A stretch of 64,000 nt of DNA from Engelhardtia mirabilis (GCA_007751255.1 CP036296.1:2170001-2234000), one strand, 5' to 3'; positions 26,340-37,606 are shown, counted from the first letter of the stretch. The notes: generated by a model from the letters alone, not told the origin. Made by a program: numbers and translations.

Positions 26340-27614
26340 ATGTTTCAAAGAATTCCTGCCCCGTTGCCCGGGGACCAGGCGCCGCGCCCGATCTCCGAGG
26401 TGCGGCAAGTCGATCAGGCGGCTGGGGGGCCGCCGGATCGGCGGACGGCTGGTGAGCTGCCGAAGGCTCGGCGCGTCGACGAGATCGCCATCTCACGTGA
26501 GGCGGAAGACCGCCTCTTGCGCGAAGATCAGTCGCGCGCCGCCGCGACCCAGCGGGACGGTACGTCATCCCTGCGCGAACGCCCGCAGGGGACCGAGGCG
26601 CGCGAGCGCACCGAGGGTATTCAAGCGCGCGAGCGACCCGAGGGCGTTCAGACGCGCGAGGGACCCGAGGGGCCCGTGGAGCGTGAGCGCCCCGAGGGGC
26701 CAGCCGCGCGCGAGCGGGTGGATCGCCCAGAAGCCCGCGCTGAACAGGCGCGGGAGCGAGAGGTGAGTCGAAGCCGGCCCGATGACGGGGTTCGGACGTC
26801 CGCTTCGCGTGGCGAGGCGACAGATCGCTCCGACGCTGCGCCGCAGAGGGACGCCGAGGGCCCGAGGGCACCTCGGGAAGTCGCCACGGAACGCATCAAC
26901 GAGCGGATCCAGGCCGCGCGCGCGGACGAGGAGACCCGCACCGAATCGCGCCAGGACGTGGTCGCACAGCAGCGTGCCGTGGTGGAAGAGCGAGGGATCG
27001 GGGGCGATGCGCCCCGCGGTGTCGCGGCCGTCGACGAGGCGACTCGCATCGACAACCAGGCCGCCGACCGGGCGCGCCGGGGCGAGGCCGACACCTTCGA
27101 GGTCGAGCGCAACCGAGACAGCGTCGAGCTCGTCCGCGAGGACGTCGAGCGCGGCATCGAGCGGCAGGCGTCGACCGAGCGCCAGATCGAATCGGAGGCT
27201 CGCCTTCGGAGCGACGACGTAGCCGTGGACGAGCGGTCGAGGGAGGGCAGCGAGCGCGTGGCCGCCGAGCGTTCAGAACGCGAAGCGGCGACCCGCGACG
27301 GGATCCTGCGCAACCGCCTGGACGAGGCCAGGGCCGTGCGGCCGAGCGATTCGCGCTCGGTCGAGGCCACTGCGGTGCGCGGCGACGATCTGGACCGACT
27401 GCGGGAGTCCGCCGCGAGGCAGCGGGTCGCGGCCCAGGCCGAGTCGCGCCCGAACGGGGCGATGGGGGAGGAGCGTCAAGACCGCGAGGTCAAGCTGCCC
27501 TTCCCGGACGGCGGCCGTACCGACTTCGGGCCCGATGCGGCGACGCTGCTCGAAGAGCTCGACGGTCGACCGGATCCGCCCGAGTCGACGCTGCCCGAAG
27601 AGTTGTTCGGCTGA
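26340..27614 (+). CDS. highly charged low-complexity protein of unknown function
   Basis: 424 residues starting at ATG 26340, preceded by CAAAGGGGGGCC as ribosome site. The protein is almost entirely Arg/Glu/Asp/Ala with no hydrophobic core, hence probably disordered or coiled-coil. Residues about 75-145 are imperfect repeats around ARERPEGVQ and TREGPEGP. A short motif VDEIAISREAEDRLL near residue 45 resembles the start of FlgM-type anti-sigma helices, but this is weak. The C-terminal LPFPDGGRTDFGPDAATLL is better ordered. The long frame that starts further upstream overlaps the DUF429-ATL gene and is discarded. Confidence 0.55.
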   Translation: MFQRIPAPLPGDQAPRPISEVRQVDQAAGGPPDRRTAGELPKARRVDEIAISREAEDRLLREDQSRAAATQRDGTSSLRERPQGTEARERTEGIQARERPEGVQTREGPEGPVERERPEGPAARERVDRPEARAEQAREREVSRSRPDDGVRTSASRGEATDRSDAAPQRDAEGPRAPREVATERINERIQAARADEETRTESRQDVVAQQRAVVEERGIGGDAPRGVAAVDEATRIDNQAADRARRGEADTFEVERNRDSVELVREDVERGIERQASTERQIESEARLRSDDVAVDERSREGSERVAAERSEREAATRDGILRNRLDEARAVRPSDSRSVEATAVRGDDLDRLRESAARQRVAAQAESRPNGAMGEERQDREVKLPFPDGGRTDFGPDAATLLEELDGRPDPPESTLPEELFG

Positions 27615-27997
27615 GTCGCGACGACGGCCGGCGCGCGGACCCAACTCCCCGCGTCGGTCGTCGTCGGTGCCGATCTCGCCGCGGTCGTCGTGCCACTCGC
27701 GCGGGGCGCCCTGTCGCCAGCGGTGGCCCGCGCCTGGCCCTGGCCGTCGACGCCCGATTCCAGGTCACCGGTCCGCGTCGATCCCCTGGATCCACAGCCG
27801 GCGAGTTCGGCTGGCCCCGCGGGGTTGTCCCGCGGATCGACGAGCACTCCGGAGCGCCGTCGAATCCAGCCGGGCTCGGCTCGCGGACCTGCGCCGGGCG
27901 CGAGGGTCGGCAATCGAGACAGGTCGAGCCGATCGACAGCCAAGATCCACTTCGCGACCGCCCAGGGGCGTGCCCGAGAGTGCCAGCCGTTCCGGGC
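27615..27997. other. 383-base gap with no gene recognised
   Basis: Both strands were read between the charged protein and the miniature element. Open frames here are Pro/Arg/Ser-rich and run into the inverted repeat, and none has a ribosome site or recognisable motif. No terminator or RNA was found. Confidence 0.5.
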
Positions 27998-28148
27998 TAG
28001 TGTCCTGGATCAGAAATTCGGCGTCACTTCCCGGGCTCCGATCGCCGCTGGCGTCACCAGCGCCTCCTCCGAGTATCGCAGCGGATACGCGTCTAGCCAG
28101 CATCGATCGGACCTCCGGGAAGTGACGCCGAATTTCTGATCCAGGACA

Positions 28149-28151
<3 letters not shown>
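27998..28151 (-). mobile_element. MITE-like element, copy 2
   Basis: 154-bp copy in the orientation opposite to copy 1, with the same ~37-bp terminal inverted repeats and CTAG at both edges (27997-28000 and 28149-28152). It lacks about 10 bp of interior (the CGTCGGCGCG stretch present in the others). Its right edge coincides with the stop codon of the downstream minus-strand gamma-glutamyltransferase: TTC-TAG contains the CTAG target. It was therefore inserted at a stop codon without changing the protein. Confidence 0.8.
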
Positions 28152-29837
<1,686 letters not shown>

Positions 29838-30079
29838 CGCCGCAGCCTAAGGATCCGGCCCGCAGGGCCCCACGGGGTGGAGACAATCGGGCCCGCGGTA
29901 CAGGTCCCGGGGCGTCCCGGCGTCCGAGTCCGCGCCCGCCATGTACGGCATTCGGAGACCTCCGTTGCTCGGCCCCGATCGCCAGCCGCGGATCGTGACC
30001 GGGGGCTCCTCCGCGGCCAGCCTTCAGTGGGCGGTCGTCCGGGGCCGGACTTCAGCGGCCCTCCTCCAGCGTTCAGTCG

Positions 30080-30328
30080 TCAGTCGCCCAGGCCCTTGGG
30101 CACTCGCAACTGCACCGGCCCACGCTCGTCGCTCGAAGGCTTCTCGTCGTCTCGACCGAAGTTCGGCACCGCGACCTCGGGAATGGCGACCTCAAGCAGC
30201 CCCGAGGCGGTCCCGCTCGCCATCGAGTGTCTCTCACGCTCGGGCCCGGCCTCCGGCGCCGACGTCAGCTCGACCAGGGCCGCCACCGCACCGATGGCAC
30301 CGAGCAGGATCAGGATCTTGTTCTTCAT
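30080..30328 (-). CDS. small single-pass membrane protein
   Basis: 82 residues from ATG 30328, chosen because GGAG stands 6 bases upstream and because the sequence begins with a clean transmembrane helix (KILILLGAIGAVAALVELTS). The remaining 55 residues are acidic and Pro-rich. It follows the AttH-like lipoprotein gene by 109 bases on the same strand. It is not recognised; it might belong to the AttEFGH module or be independent. Short length makes false positives possible. Confidence 0.5.
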   Translation of the reverse strand: MKNKILILLGAIGAVAALVELTSAPEAGPERERHSMASGTASGLLEVAIPEVAVPNFGRDDEKPSSDERGPVQLRVPKGLGD

Positions 30329-30437
30329 GGGGTTCTCCGCCGCGCCGGCCCGCGAGGAATCGCAGCCGCGCGGCCACGGTCCGACGCCCCTCGCGGTCGC
30401 ATCTTCCCGAAGAAGTCGGGGCGCCGGACGCGGCGCC

Positions 30438-31613
30438 TCAGCGCGGCGCTCCGCCCTCGCCAATGTCCGCATAGCCCGTCAGCTCGACGAAGCCCACGCC
30501 GCGGACCGGGCGGCCGGCGCGCGTGCCTTCGATCTGGACGGCGCCTTCCCAGTAGACGACGGAGAGGGGCAGCTCCTGGTCGGGCAGGAGCGGTGTGATC
30601 CGCAGCTCGAGACCCTTCTCGGGCACCACGGCGGTCCAGCCGCTGGGGTAGGGCGCGCCCGAGCGCGGGCTGTGCCAGGTGTCGGCCGAGCGGAGCGTGT
30701 AGCCGCTGCCCTCGAGCTTTGAGTGCGAGCCGTCCTTCTCCGTGATCGATCCGTGACTGGTGGCGTCGACGCCCCCGTCCGCTAGGCGCATCTGGTACAG
30801 CATCACGTCGGTGCCGTCGTCCAGTTGCAGGGCGAACCAGTCCCAGCCGACCTGGCCCTGGCCGAGCACCGAGGTGCTCCACTCGCGGTCGAGCCAGGCG
30901 CTGCCGTCGACGGCGAAGGTCTCGCCGCCCACTTCGACGGAGCCCGAGGCCGTCAGCCGAGTCACGGCGTAGTAGTACGAGGCCTGGCCGGGCGCTGAGC
31001 CCTTGATCGACAGGCCCGCGTCGCCCTGGAGCACCGCGGGTTTGCGCGCGGCGAGGTTCAGCTCGAGGGCGTCGTCCCCAGCGCGGGCGACCAGGCGCAA
31101 TCGCGGCAGCTCGCCCGCGCCGAGTCCGTCGACGAAGGCCAGCTCCCAGTCCTCGAGCCAGACGCGCAGTTGCGAATCGCCAGCACCATCGTCGCTCCAC
31201 GCCGCGCCTGCCAGCCCGCCAGCGCCGCGCGCGGTCCGCTCGTGGGCGTGGACCTCTCGGCCCGCGCCGTCGGCGATCGCGAAGTGCGCCATCCACAGGT
31301 CGCTGGGGGCCAGGTCGCTCGCGCGACCCTCCGGCTGGGCCAACCCGCGGCGGAAGAGCGTCAGGTGGAAGCCGAACGGGCGGCCATCCGCCGAGGTCAG
31401 GTTGCCGGTCACGTACCACCACTCGGTCCGAAACCCCGGGTGGGGTCCGTGGTCCGCGGGGAAGGTGAAGTCGCGTGGTCCGTCCGCGCGCGCGAAGCTG
31501 GCCGTGTCACCGGCTCCCAGGAGGTCGGACAAGGCGACCGCCGGTGTCGAGGGCTTGGAGCCGCCGCAGGCGGACAGGGCCAACAGAGCCAGAAGGAGTG
31601 AACGTCTACTCAT
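30438..31613 (-). CDS. AttH/CrtC-type lipoprotein (lipocalin-like)
   Basis: 391-residue exported lipoprotein; the lipobox is LSACGG (MSRRSLLLALLALSACGG). The mature protein has the paired lipocalin-like halves of the AttH / carotenoid 1,2-hydratase (CrtC) family: FRTEWWYVTGNLTSADGRPF near residue 65 and GSAWLDREWSTSVLGQGQVG WDWFALQLDDGT near 220. The start overlaps the permease stop by 8 bases, and the ATPase precedes. This gene order is that of the AttE-AttFG-AttH systems first described in Agrobacterium. Substrate unknown. Confidence 0.85.
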   Translation of the reverse strand: MSRRSLLLALLALSACGGSKPSTPAVALSDLLGAGDTASFARADGPRDFTFPADHGPHPGFRTEWWYVTGNLTSADGRPFGFHLTLFRRGLAQPEGRASDLAPSDLWMAHFAIADGAGREVHAHERTARGAGGLAGAAWSDDGAGDSQLRVWLEDWELAFVDGLGAGELPRLRLVARAGDDALELNLAARKPAVLQGDAGLSIKGSAPGQASYYYAVTRLTASGSVEVGGETFAVDGSAWLDREWSTSVLGQGQVGWDWFALQLDDGTDVMLYQMRLADGGVDATSHGSITEKDGSHSKLEGSGYTLRSADTWHSPRSGAPYPSGWTAVVPEKGLELRITPLLPDQELPLSVVYWEGAVQIEGTRAGRPVRGVGFVELTGYADIGEGGAPR

Positions 31614-34176
31614 CGCGCAGGGCCTCCACCACGGACGAGCGCGACACGCGGCGCGCGGGCCAGGCTCCGGCCAAGACCGCGACGACCACGCTTCCGACCA
31701 CCGCCGTGGCCACGGCACCGTAGGCCGGCTCGAGATCGAGCAAGGTCCAACCGAACGCCTGTCGATTGATGACCGCGACCATGCACCAGGCCAGGGCATA
31801 GCCGAGGGGGATCGCGTACAGACCCGCCGCGGCGCCCAGGAGGGCGTGTTGAGTCGACAGGGTGCGCCACAGTTGGCCGGGGGTCATGCCCACGGCGCGC
31901 AGGGTCGCCAGCTCGCGTCGCGCGTCGAGGCCCAGCGCGGACAGGGCCGAGAAGACGCCCACCAGGGCCACCACCAGGGTCAGCGCGCGCAGGACCGACG
32001 TCACCGCGAAGGTGCGATCGAAGACCCTCAGGGTCTCGGCGCGCAGGGAGCGGTTGGAGCGGATCTGCAGGTCCTCGTCGGGAGCGAGTCGCTCGCGCAG
32101 GCCGGCGATGACCGCGTCGACTGAGGCGTCCTGGGCCACTTCAAAGGTGAACGAACTCAGGCGCTCGTCCTCGAGCAGTCCGTTCAGCAGCTCCAGGTGG
32201 ACCACGACCACGCCGCTGTCGGAAGCGTAGTCGCGAGTCACCGCCCCGATCGGCAGGGTCAGCGCGCCGCCCGGCGACTCGATCTCGAACTCGTCGCCCA
32301 GGCTCAGGCCGTGGTGGAAGGCCAGGGGCTCGGTCACCACGCAGGCGCGCCCGGCCGCGAAGTCGTCCCAAATGGCCGCGCTGCCCTCGGCGAACAGGTA
32401 GCGCTCGAAGCGGGCGCGGTCGATGCCCACACCGATCACCTGCACGCGGCCCACGGAGGTCTGCAGCACTCGACCGCGGAAGGTCTGGGTGCCGACGATT
32501 CCCGGCGTGCGCTCCAGCCGTTCAACCAGCGACGGATCGATGCTGCCGGTGGTGCGGGTCGCGGTCAGGCTGGGCGAGGTCACGAAGACGTCGCCGACCA
32601 GGGCGGAGTCCAACCAGGTCACCACCGTGGCCCGGAAGCTGGTCACGAGCACCGCGACGCCCAGGCTTGCGGCCAGGGCCACCGAGAGGGCCGCGACGGC
32701 AACGGAGGTGCGCGAGAGAGAGCGTCTCGCCCCGCGCGCCGCCATGCGTCCGGTGCCGCCGAGCAGGCGCGCAAGGGGACCCTCGGCAAGACCCAGGAGC
32801 AGGTCGGTGGCGCGCGGCGCGATCAGCGCTGCGCCCACGAGGCCGGCGAAGAGGCCCGCGTAGCTGATCTGGATCGAGCGGCCGGCGGCGGCGATCACGG
32901 CGGCGCCGAGGATCAGGAGCACGGCGCCCAGCACCAACCCCAGTCGCGCTCGGGATTGGGCGCGTTGCTCGAGACTCGAGCGTTGCAGTGCGCGGTGGGG
33001 CTCGATTCGCAGGGCCTCGCGCAGGGGAGCGAGCACGGCCACCATGCTGGTGACCAGACCGAGCACCGCAGCCTTGCCGAGGGACCCCGGCGCCAGGGTG
33101 CTCGCGCCGACCTCGAGGCTGAAGTAGAGATCGTTGATCGTGCGCAGCACCAGGTGCACGAGGCCCGCGCCCAGGGCCGTGCCGAGCACGAGGCCCAGCA
33201 CCACGCCGACACCCGCCAAGAGGCCGGTCTCGATCAGTATCGCGACGCTGACCTGGGCCCGGGTCGCACCGAGCGTGCGCAACAGGCCCAACTCCTCGCG
33301 CCGCTCGACCACGGCGAAGGACAGGGCGTTGAAGACCAGGAACCCGCCGACCACCAGGGCCAGGAGCGAAAGGGCCTGGAGGTTCAGCCGAAAGCCGCGG
33401 GTCAGTCGGGCCAGGGTGCCGACGCGCGCTCCGGTGGATTCGATGCGCTCGCCGGGGCCGAGCAGGGCTTCGACCTGTGCGCGCTGGGCCTCGCCCGCGG
33501 GCCCGTCGTCGAGCACCAGGTCGATGCGGGTCAGACGTCCCAGGCTCCCGGTCAACTCCTGGGCCGTGGCGATGTCGCACAGCATCAAGCCCCGCAGCAG
33601 CTCGGCGTCGAACCCGTCGCGGGGCTCGAGCACGCCGATCAGCTCCACCGACCGGCGCTCGGCGCCCAGGCGCAGGTCGAGGCGCGCGCCGACTTCAACG
33701 CCCAGGCGCCGCGCCGTCTCGGCGCCGAGCAGCACGGCATCGGGCGAGGCCAAGAAGCGGTCCAGGTCCACCGCGAAGCCCGATTCGGCCGAGGCCAGGT
33801 AGGGGCGAAAGGGCGCTTCGCAGAAGGGATCCAGGCCGAGCAGGCGCAGGACCTCGTCGGGCGCGGGGGCCGCGGTCGACTCGGCCGGAGAGAGGGCCAC
33901 GTCCCGCTCGACCACCGGCGCCGCGGCTCGCAGGCCGAGATCCGCCCGCAGGGTCCGCAGCAGTCGCTCGTCCACATCCGGCGATCCGACGACGGAGTGG
34001 GTCGCACGGCCCGCCGCTCGCTCGACCGACAGCTCCATCGCGCGCAGGGACGCAGCGTTGGCCAGGTCGATGCCCAGCACCACCGCCACGCCGAGGGCGA
34101 CACCGAGGATCGCCAACAGGGCGCCGCCCGGCCGGCGCCGCGCGTGGCGCGCGGCGCTCGAGAGCAGCGCGAGCAT
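31606..34176 (-). CDS. FtsX-like ABC transporter permease (AttFG-type fusion)
   Basis: 856 residues with two FtsX/MacB-type permease halves. An N-terminal helix (GGALLAILGVALGVAVVLGID) is followed by a large extracytoplasmic domain, then three helices around residue 260-370, a linker, and a repeat of the same arrangement starting near SLSRTSVAVAALSVALAASLGVAV. In the Att systems the two permeases are separate genes; here they are one. The ATG at 34176 overlaps the ATPase stop by one base (TGATG). Such permeases move substrates, often lipoproteins or lipids, within the envelope rather than importing solutes. Confidence 0.88.
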   Translation of the reverse strand: MLALLSSAARHARRRPGGALLAILGVALGVAVVLGIDLANAASLRAMELSVERAAGRATHSVVGSPDVDERLLRTLRADLGLRAAAPVVERDVALSPAESTAAPAPDEVLRLLGLDPFCEAPFRPYLASAESGFAVDLDRFLASPDAVLLGAETARRLGVEVGARLDLRLGAERRSVELIGVLEPRDGFDAELLRGLMLCDIATAQELTGSLGRLTRIDLVLDDGPAGEAQRAQVEALLGPGERIESTGARVGTLARLTRGFRLNLQALSLLALVVGGFLVFNALSFAVVERREELGLLRTLGATRAQVSVAILIETGLLAGVGVVLGLVLGTALGAGLVHLVLRTINDLYFSLEVGASTLAPGSLGKAAVLGLVTSMVAVLAPLREALRIEPHRALQRSSLEQRAQSRARLGLVLGAVLLILGAAVIAAAGRSIQISYAGLFAGLVGAALIAPRATDLLLGLAEGPLARLLGGTGRMAARGARRSLSRTSVAVAALSVALAASLGVAVLVTSFRATVVTWLDSALVGDVFVTSPSLTATRTTGSIDPSLVERLERTPGIVGTQTFRGRVLQTSVGRVQVIGVGIDRARFERYLFAEGSAAIWDDFAAGRACVVTEPLAFHHGLSLGDEFEIESPGGALTLPIGAVTRDYASDSGVVVVHLELLNGLLEDERLSSFTFEVAQDASVDAVIAGLRERLAPDEDLQIRSNRSLRAETLRVFDRTFAVTSVLRALTLVVALVGVFSALSALGLDARRELATLRAVGMTPGQLWRTLSTQHALLGAAAGLYAIPLGYALAWCMVAVINRQAFGWTLLDLEPAYGAVATAVVGSVVVAVLAGAWPARRVSRSSVVEALRDE

Positions 34177-34883
34177 CAGCCCCCGACCAGCCGGCCGTCG
34201 TCCATCTCGAGGGCGCGGTCCGCCCGGCCGGCGGCCTCGGCGGAGTGGGTCACGACCAGGAGCGTCACGCCACGCTCGCGCACCAGGCGCTCGAGCAGGT
34301 CGAGTACCCCGTTCCCGGTCTCGTGGTCCAGGTTTCCGGTTGGCTCGTCGGCCAGCACCAGGGCCGGCTCCCCGGCCAGGGCGCGGGCCACGGCCACCCG
34401 CTGCTGCTCGCCGCCGGACAGGCGGTCCGGGAAGCTGTCCGCGCGATCGCCGAGACCGACGTCGACGAGCAGCTCACGGGCCCGGGCGCGGGCCGCGCGG
34501 TCCGCGCGCCCGTCGAGCTCCAGGGGCAGCAACACGTTCTCGAGCACGGTCAGGGTCGGCACCAGGTTGAAGGCCTGGAACACGAACCCGATCCGCCGCC
34601 GCCGCAGGACCGTGCGCGCGGTCTCGTCGAGGGTGTCGACCCGCTGGTCGTCGATCCAGATCTCGCCCTCGTCGGGTGCATCGAGCCCGCCGAGCAGGTT
34701 GAGCAGGGTCGACTTGCCCGAGCCGCTGCGGCCCAAGAGGGCCACGAACTCGCCACGCTCCAGGCGCAGATCGACTCCCCGCAGAATCTCGCGTTCGACC
34801 CCGCCCTCGGACACGCGCCGCACGAGTCCGTGGGTCTGCACGGCCGCGGGTCCGCCGGTGTTGTGGATCTCGGGGGCAGTCAT
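34176..34883 (-). CDS. ABC transporter ATP-binding protein (AttE/MacB/LolD type)
   Basis: 235 residues from ATG 34883. Walker A is GRSGSGKST, the Q-loop is FVFQAFNLVPTLTVLENV, the signature is LSGGEQQRVAVARA, Walker B is LVLADEPT and the switch His is in VVTHSAEAA. The length and FVFQAFNL loop place it with the LolD/MacB/AttE exporters. It starts the operon with the permease and AttH-like lipoprotein. The upstream frame to 34979 is Arg/Gly-rich and unlikely to be translated. Confidence 0.92.
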   Translation of the reverse strand: MTAPEIHNTGGPAAVQTHGLVRRVSEGGVEREILRGVDLRLERGEFVALLGRSGSGKSTLLNLLGGLDAPDEGEIWIDDQRVDTLDETARTVLRRRRIGFVFQAFNLVPTLTVLENVLLPLELDGRADRAARARARELLVDVGLGDRADSFPDRLSGGEQQRVAVARALAGEPALVLADEPTGNLDHETGNGVLDLLERLVRERGVTLLVVTHSAEAAGRADRALEMDDGRLVGG

Positions 34884-35077
34884 CGATCGGCTTCCGAGGC
34901 AATCTGGGGCGCCCGCTCGGCTCCCACAAGGACCTCCCAGCGATACCGCTCCGATGTGGCCTCGGCTCCTGCGACGCAAGCGAGCCGTCGTCTACGGAGG
35001 GTCTGGCTCCCGGCGCGACGGAGATCAACGCGCAGCGCCGCCGACAGCCGCTGCTGCGGGCTCGATGCCCCGCGGAC

Positions 35078-35944
35078 TCATTCAGCCTCTTCGCGGTTCC
35101 ACAGGGACGGTCCCTCGGCCGCGATGACCTGCTCGTAGCCCTCGCGGAAGGTCGGGTACTTGAACCGGTAGCCGGCCGCGCGCAGGCGGGCGTTCGACAC
35201 GCGCTTGTTGCCGCCGCGACCCAGGACCGGTTGGGCCACGTGTCGCGGACGGGGCGCGTCGAGCCGGTTGGCGAGCCAGCTCAGCACCTCGCCGCGGGGC
35301 GCGGGCCCGTCGTCCACGCCGCAATAGATCGGGGCCGGCCCCTCGGCTTCGAGCAGGTGCACGGTCGCCAGGGCCGCGTCGTCCCGGTGGATGCGGTTGG
35401 TGTAGTTGGGGGGCTCGGCGCGAAAGTCGCTCTCGCCGTTGAGCACGCTCTCGATCAAGCGCGTGCGCCCCGGTCCGTAGAGGCCGCCCAGGCGCAGGCT
35501 GATCGGCGTGTCGACCCGCGCGCGCAGGTGGGCCTCGGCCTCGAGCAGGGTCGCGCCGCGGTAGTCGGCCGGGACCGTGGGCGAGTCCTCGTCGACCCAT
35601 TCGCCGCCATCCTGGCCGTAGACCGCGGTGGACGACACGAACAGGGCCCGGGAGGGCAGCGCGCCCGCGCGCTCGAGGGCGTCCAGGACCCGCGCGAGTC
35701 CGTCCACGTAGATCGCCCGGTAGCCGGCCTCGCCGCGGGACGACGGCGCGGCCGCGAAGACCAGCCAATCGGCCGGCGCGAGCTCCAGCCCAGGGTCGGT
35801 CAGGTCCCCCCGCACGGGCTCGATCGAGTCCGGCAGGCCGGCCGGATTCCGGCGCAGGCCGCGCACCGGGTAGCCGAGGCGCGCGAGCAGGGCGCCGACG
35901 GTGGTCCCCAAGTAGCCACAGCCGGCGATCAGGATGGTCTGCAT
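35078..35944 (-). CDS. NAD-dependent epimerase/dehydratase-like SDR (YeeZ type)
   Basis: 288 residues from ATG 35944 (M-Q-T-I-L-I-A-G). The nucleotide motif is AGCGYLGTTVG at the N-terminus. There is an SDR-like stretch SSTAVYGQDGGEWVDE where the Tyr position carries TAVYGQ, and LRLGGLYGPGRTRLIESV. This fits the atypical SDRs related to E. coli YeeZ, of unknown substrate. It is divergent from the NUDIX hydrolase gene with 184 bases between starts. Confidence 0.82.
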   Translation of the reverse strand: MQTILIAGCGYLGTTVGALLARLGYPVRGLRRNPAGLPDSIEPVRGDLTDPGLELAPADWLVFAAAPSSRGEAGYRAIYVDGLARVLDALERAGALPSRALFVSSTAVYGQDGGEWVDEDSPTVPADYRGATLLEAEAHLRARVDTPISLRLGGLYGPGRTRLIESVLNGESDFRAEPPNYTNRIHRDDAALATVHLLEAEGPAPIYCGVDDGPAPRGEVLSWLANRLDAPRPRHVAQPVLGRGGNKRVSNARLRAAGYRFKYPTFREGYEQVIAAEGPSLWNREEAE

Positions 35945-36128
35945 GGTGGTCGGCAGCCGATCCGCCCGGGCCGAGTGCCGCAAGGGCTATAGCACGCTCG
36001 GAGCGCGGATCCCGTGGTCATTTCGGCGCCCGGCGGATCCGCTCGGTTCGTGGCTTTCACGCGGGGGAGCCAGGGTCCAGAATCCCGGGGCGCGCGGGCG
36101 GGCCCCGGGGGTCCGCGCCGGCCAGGCC

Positions 36129-36740
36129 ATGAACTTCTGCTCCCACTGCGGCGACGCCGTCGACCTGGCCGTACCCGTGGGCGACGACCGGGCTCGGCGC
36201 GTCTGCTCCGGTTGTGGGGCGATCCACTACGAGAACCCGCGGGTGGTCGTGGGCTGCGTGATCGAGGAGGGCGGCAAGCTGCTCTTGTGTCGGCGCGCGA
36301 TCGAGCCGATGGTCGGGCGCTGGACGGTGCCGGCGGGGTTCCTCGAGCTGGAGGAGAGCCTGACCCAGGGCGCCGCGCGCGAGACCTGGGAGGAGGCCTG
36401 CGCGCGGGTGCGCGTGGCCGCGCCCCTGGCGAGCTTCGACCTGCTCCACATCGGTCAGGTCTACACGCTGTTTCGCGCCAGCCTGGCGGAGCCGGGCTTC
36501 GCGGCGGGACCGGAGAGCCTGGAAGTGCGCCTGTTCGAACCCGAGGCGATCCCCTGGGACGAGTTGGCCTTCCCCGTGATCGACTTCGCCCTGCGGCTGT
36601 ACCTGCAGGACCGCGCGTCGGGGCGGCCGAACCTACACCTGGGTCACCTGCGCTGGAACGGCGAGGGGTCGCGCTTTCGGGCGGCCAACTACGAACTCGG
36701 CGACCACCGGCGCGTGGGATTGGATCCGGACGGCACATGA
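36129..36740 (+). CDS. NUDIX hydrolase with N-terminal zinc ribbon
   Basis: 203 residues from ATG 36129. The N-terminal zinc ribbon is CSHCG near residue 4 and CSGCG near 32. The NUDIX box is GFLELEESLTQGAARETWEE, matching Gx5Ex7RExxEE. This zinc-ribbon NUDIX type acts on nucleoside diphosphate derivatives such as NADH or ADP-ribose, but the substrate here is unknown. Its stop overlaps the start of the following membrane-protein gene (ATGA). Confidence 0.9.
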   Translation: MNFCSHCGDAVDLAVPVGDDRARRVCSGCGAIHYENPRVVVGCVIEEGGKLLLCRRAIEPMVGRWTVPAGFLELEESLTQGAARETWEEACARVRVAAPLASFDLLHIGQVYTLFRASLAEPGFAAGPESLEVRLFEPEAIPWDELAFPVIDFALRLYLQDRASGRPNLHLGHLRWNGEGSRFRAANYELGDHRRVGLDPDGT

Positions 36741-37606
36741 GCGGCCCGGCGATCGGGCACGCCCAGCCGCGGTCGGGGCCGGCGGCGCGCTTGCTGCTGG
36801 CTCTGAACGTGGCCAGCCTCGATGCGCCCCTGGTCGCCGTGGTCTGGGCCGCGCTGCTGGCGCGGGCGGCCGGGCGTCGGGCCGAGCCCGCGGAGTTGGC
36901 CCTGCTCGCCGCGGGGGTTTGGCTCGGCTACGCGGCCGATCGTCTGCTCGACGGCCGGCGGCTGGGAGCGCGGGCGGCCACCGCGCGCCATCGCGCCGCC
37001 GCGCGCCATCCCCTCGCGATCGGCAGCCTGTGGCTCGTGGTACTCGTCGCCGCGATGGTCGCGGCCTGGACCCAACTCGCGCCCCAAGTCCTTCAACGGG
37101 GCATCGCCCTGGCGGCCCTCGTTGCGGCCTACACCCTGGCGGTGGCCCTGTGGCCAGGTCAGGTGCGACGGCTGATTCCGCGCGAGTTGGTGGTGGGGGC
37201 CCTGTTCGCCGCGGGCACTTCGGTCTTCGCCTTCGGGGCGACCCTGCCCTCGGCGTCGGCGCTGCTGTTGGCCTCGGGGTTCACGGCCCTGTGCGTCGTC
37301 GATTGCGCCGCCGTGGCCCTGGGCGAGGCCGCCGGCGATCGTGCCGCGGGTGAAGTGTCGTGGGCCACGGAGTGGCCGGGCCTGGCGTCGGCCTTCGCGC
37401 CGGTGGCGGCGAGCCTCGGCTTCGTCGCGCTCCTGGCTGCCACCCTGGCGAGCGGATCGGCCGTAGCCACGGGCTGGCTCGCCCTCGCGGCGGCGGCGGC
37501 CGGCCTGGTCGCGTTACACCGCTCCAATCGGCCCATCTCGACCCTGCCCACGGCCGCCGACCTGTGCCTGTGTGTTCCCGCAGCACTGGCCCTGCTCCTA
37601 TCCTGA
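36737..37606 (+). CDS. polytopic membrane protein of unknown function
   Basis: 289 residues with about seven to eight hydrophobic helices, starting ATGA-coupled to the NUDIX gene. Helices include RLLLALNVASLDAPLVAVVW, PLAIGSLWLVVLVAAMVAAW and FVALLAATLASGSAVATGWL. GYAADRLLDGRRLG is a polar loop reminiscent of UbiA-like prenyltransferase loops, but the Asp-rich motifs are incomplete, so I do not assign it. It ends just before an exported protein gene. Confidence 0.6.
   Translation: MSGPAIGHAQPRSGPAARLLLALNVASLDAPLVAVVWAALLARAAGRRAEPAELALLAAGVWLGYAADRLLDGRRLGARAATARHRAAARHPLAIGSLWLVVLVAAMVAAWTQLAPQVLQRGIALAALVAAYTLAVALWPGQVRRLIPRELVVGALFAAGTSVFAFGATLPSASALLLASGFTALCVVDCAAVALGEAAGDRAAGEVSWATEWPGLASAFAPVAASLGFVALLAATLASGSAVATGWLALAAAAAGLVALHRSNRPISTLPTAADLCLCVPAALALLLS

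Noticed and set aside
27690-28139. 149-residue plus-strand ORF over the 27.6-28.0 kb gap
   Set aside because: Runs into the miniature element; composition Pro/Arg/Ser; no start signal or motif.
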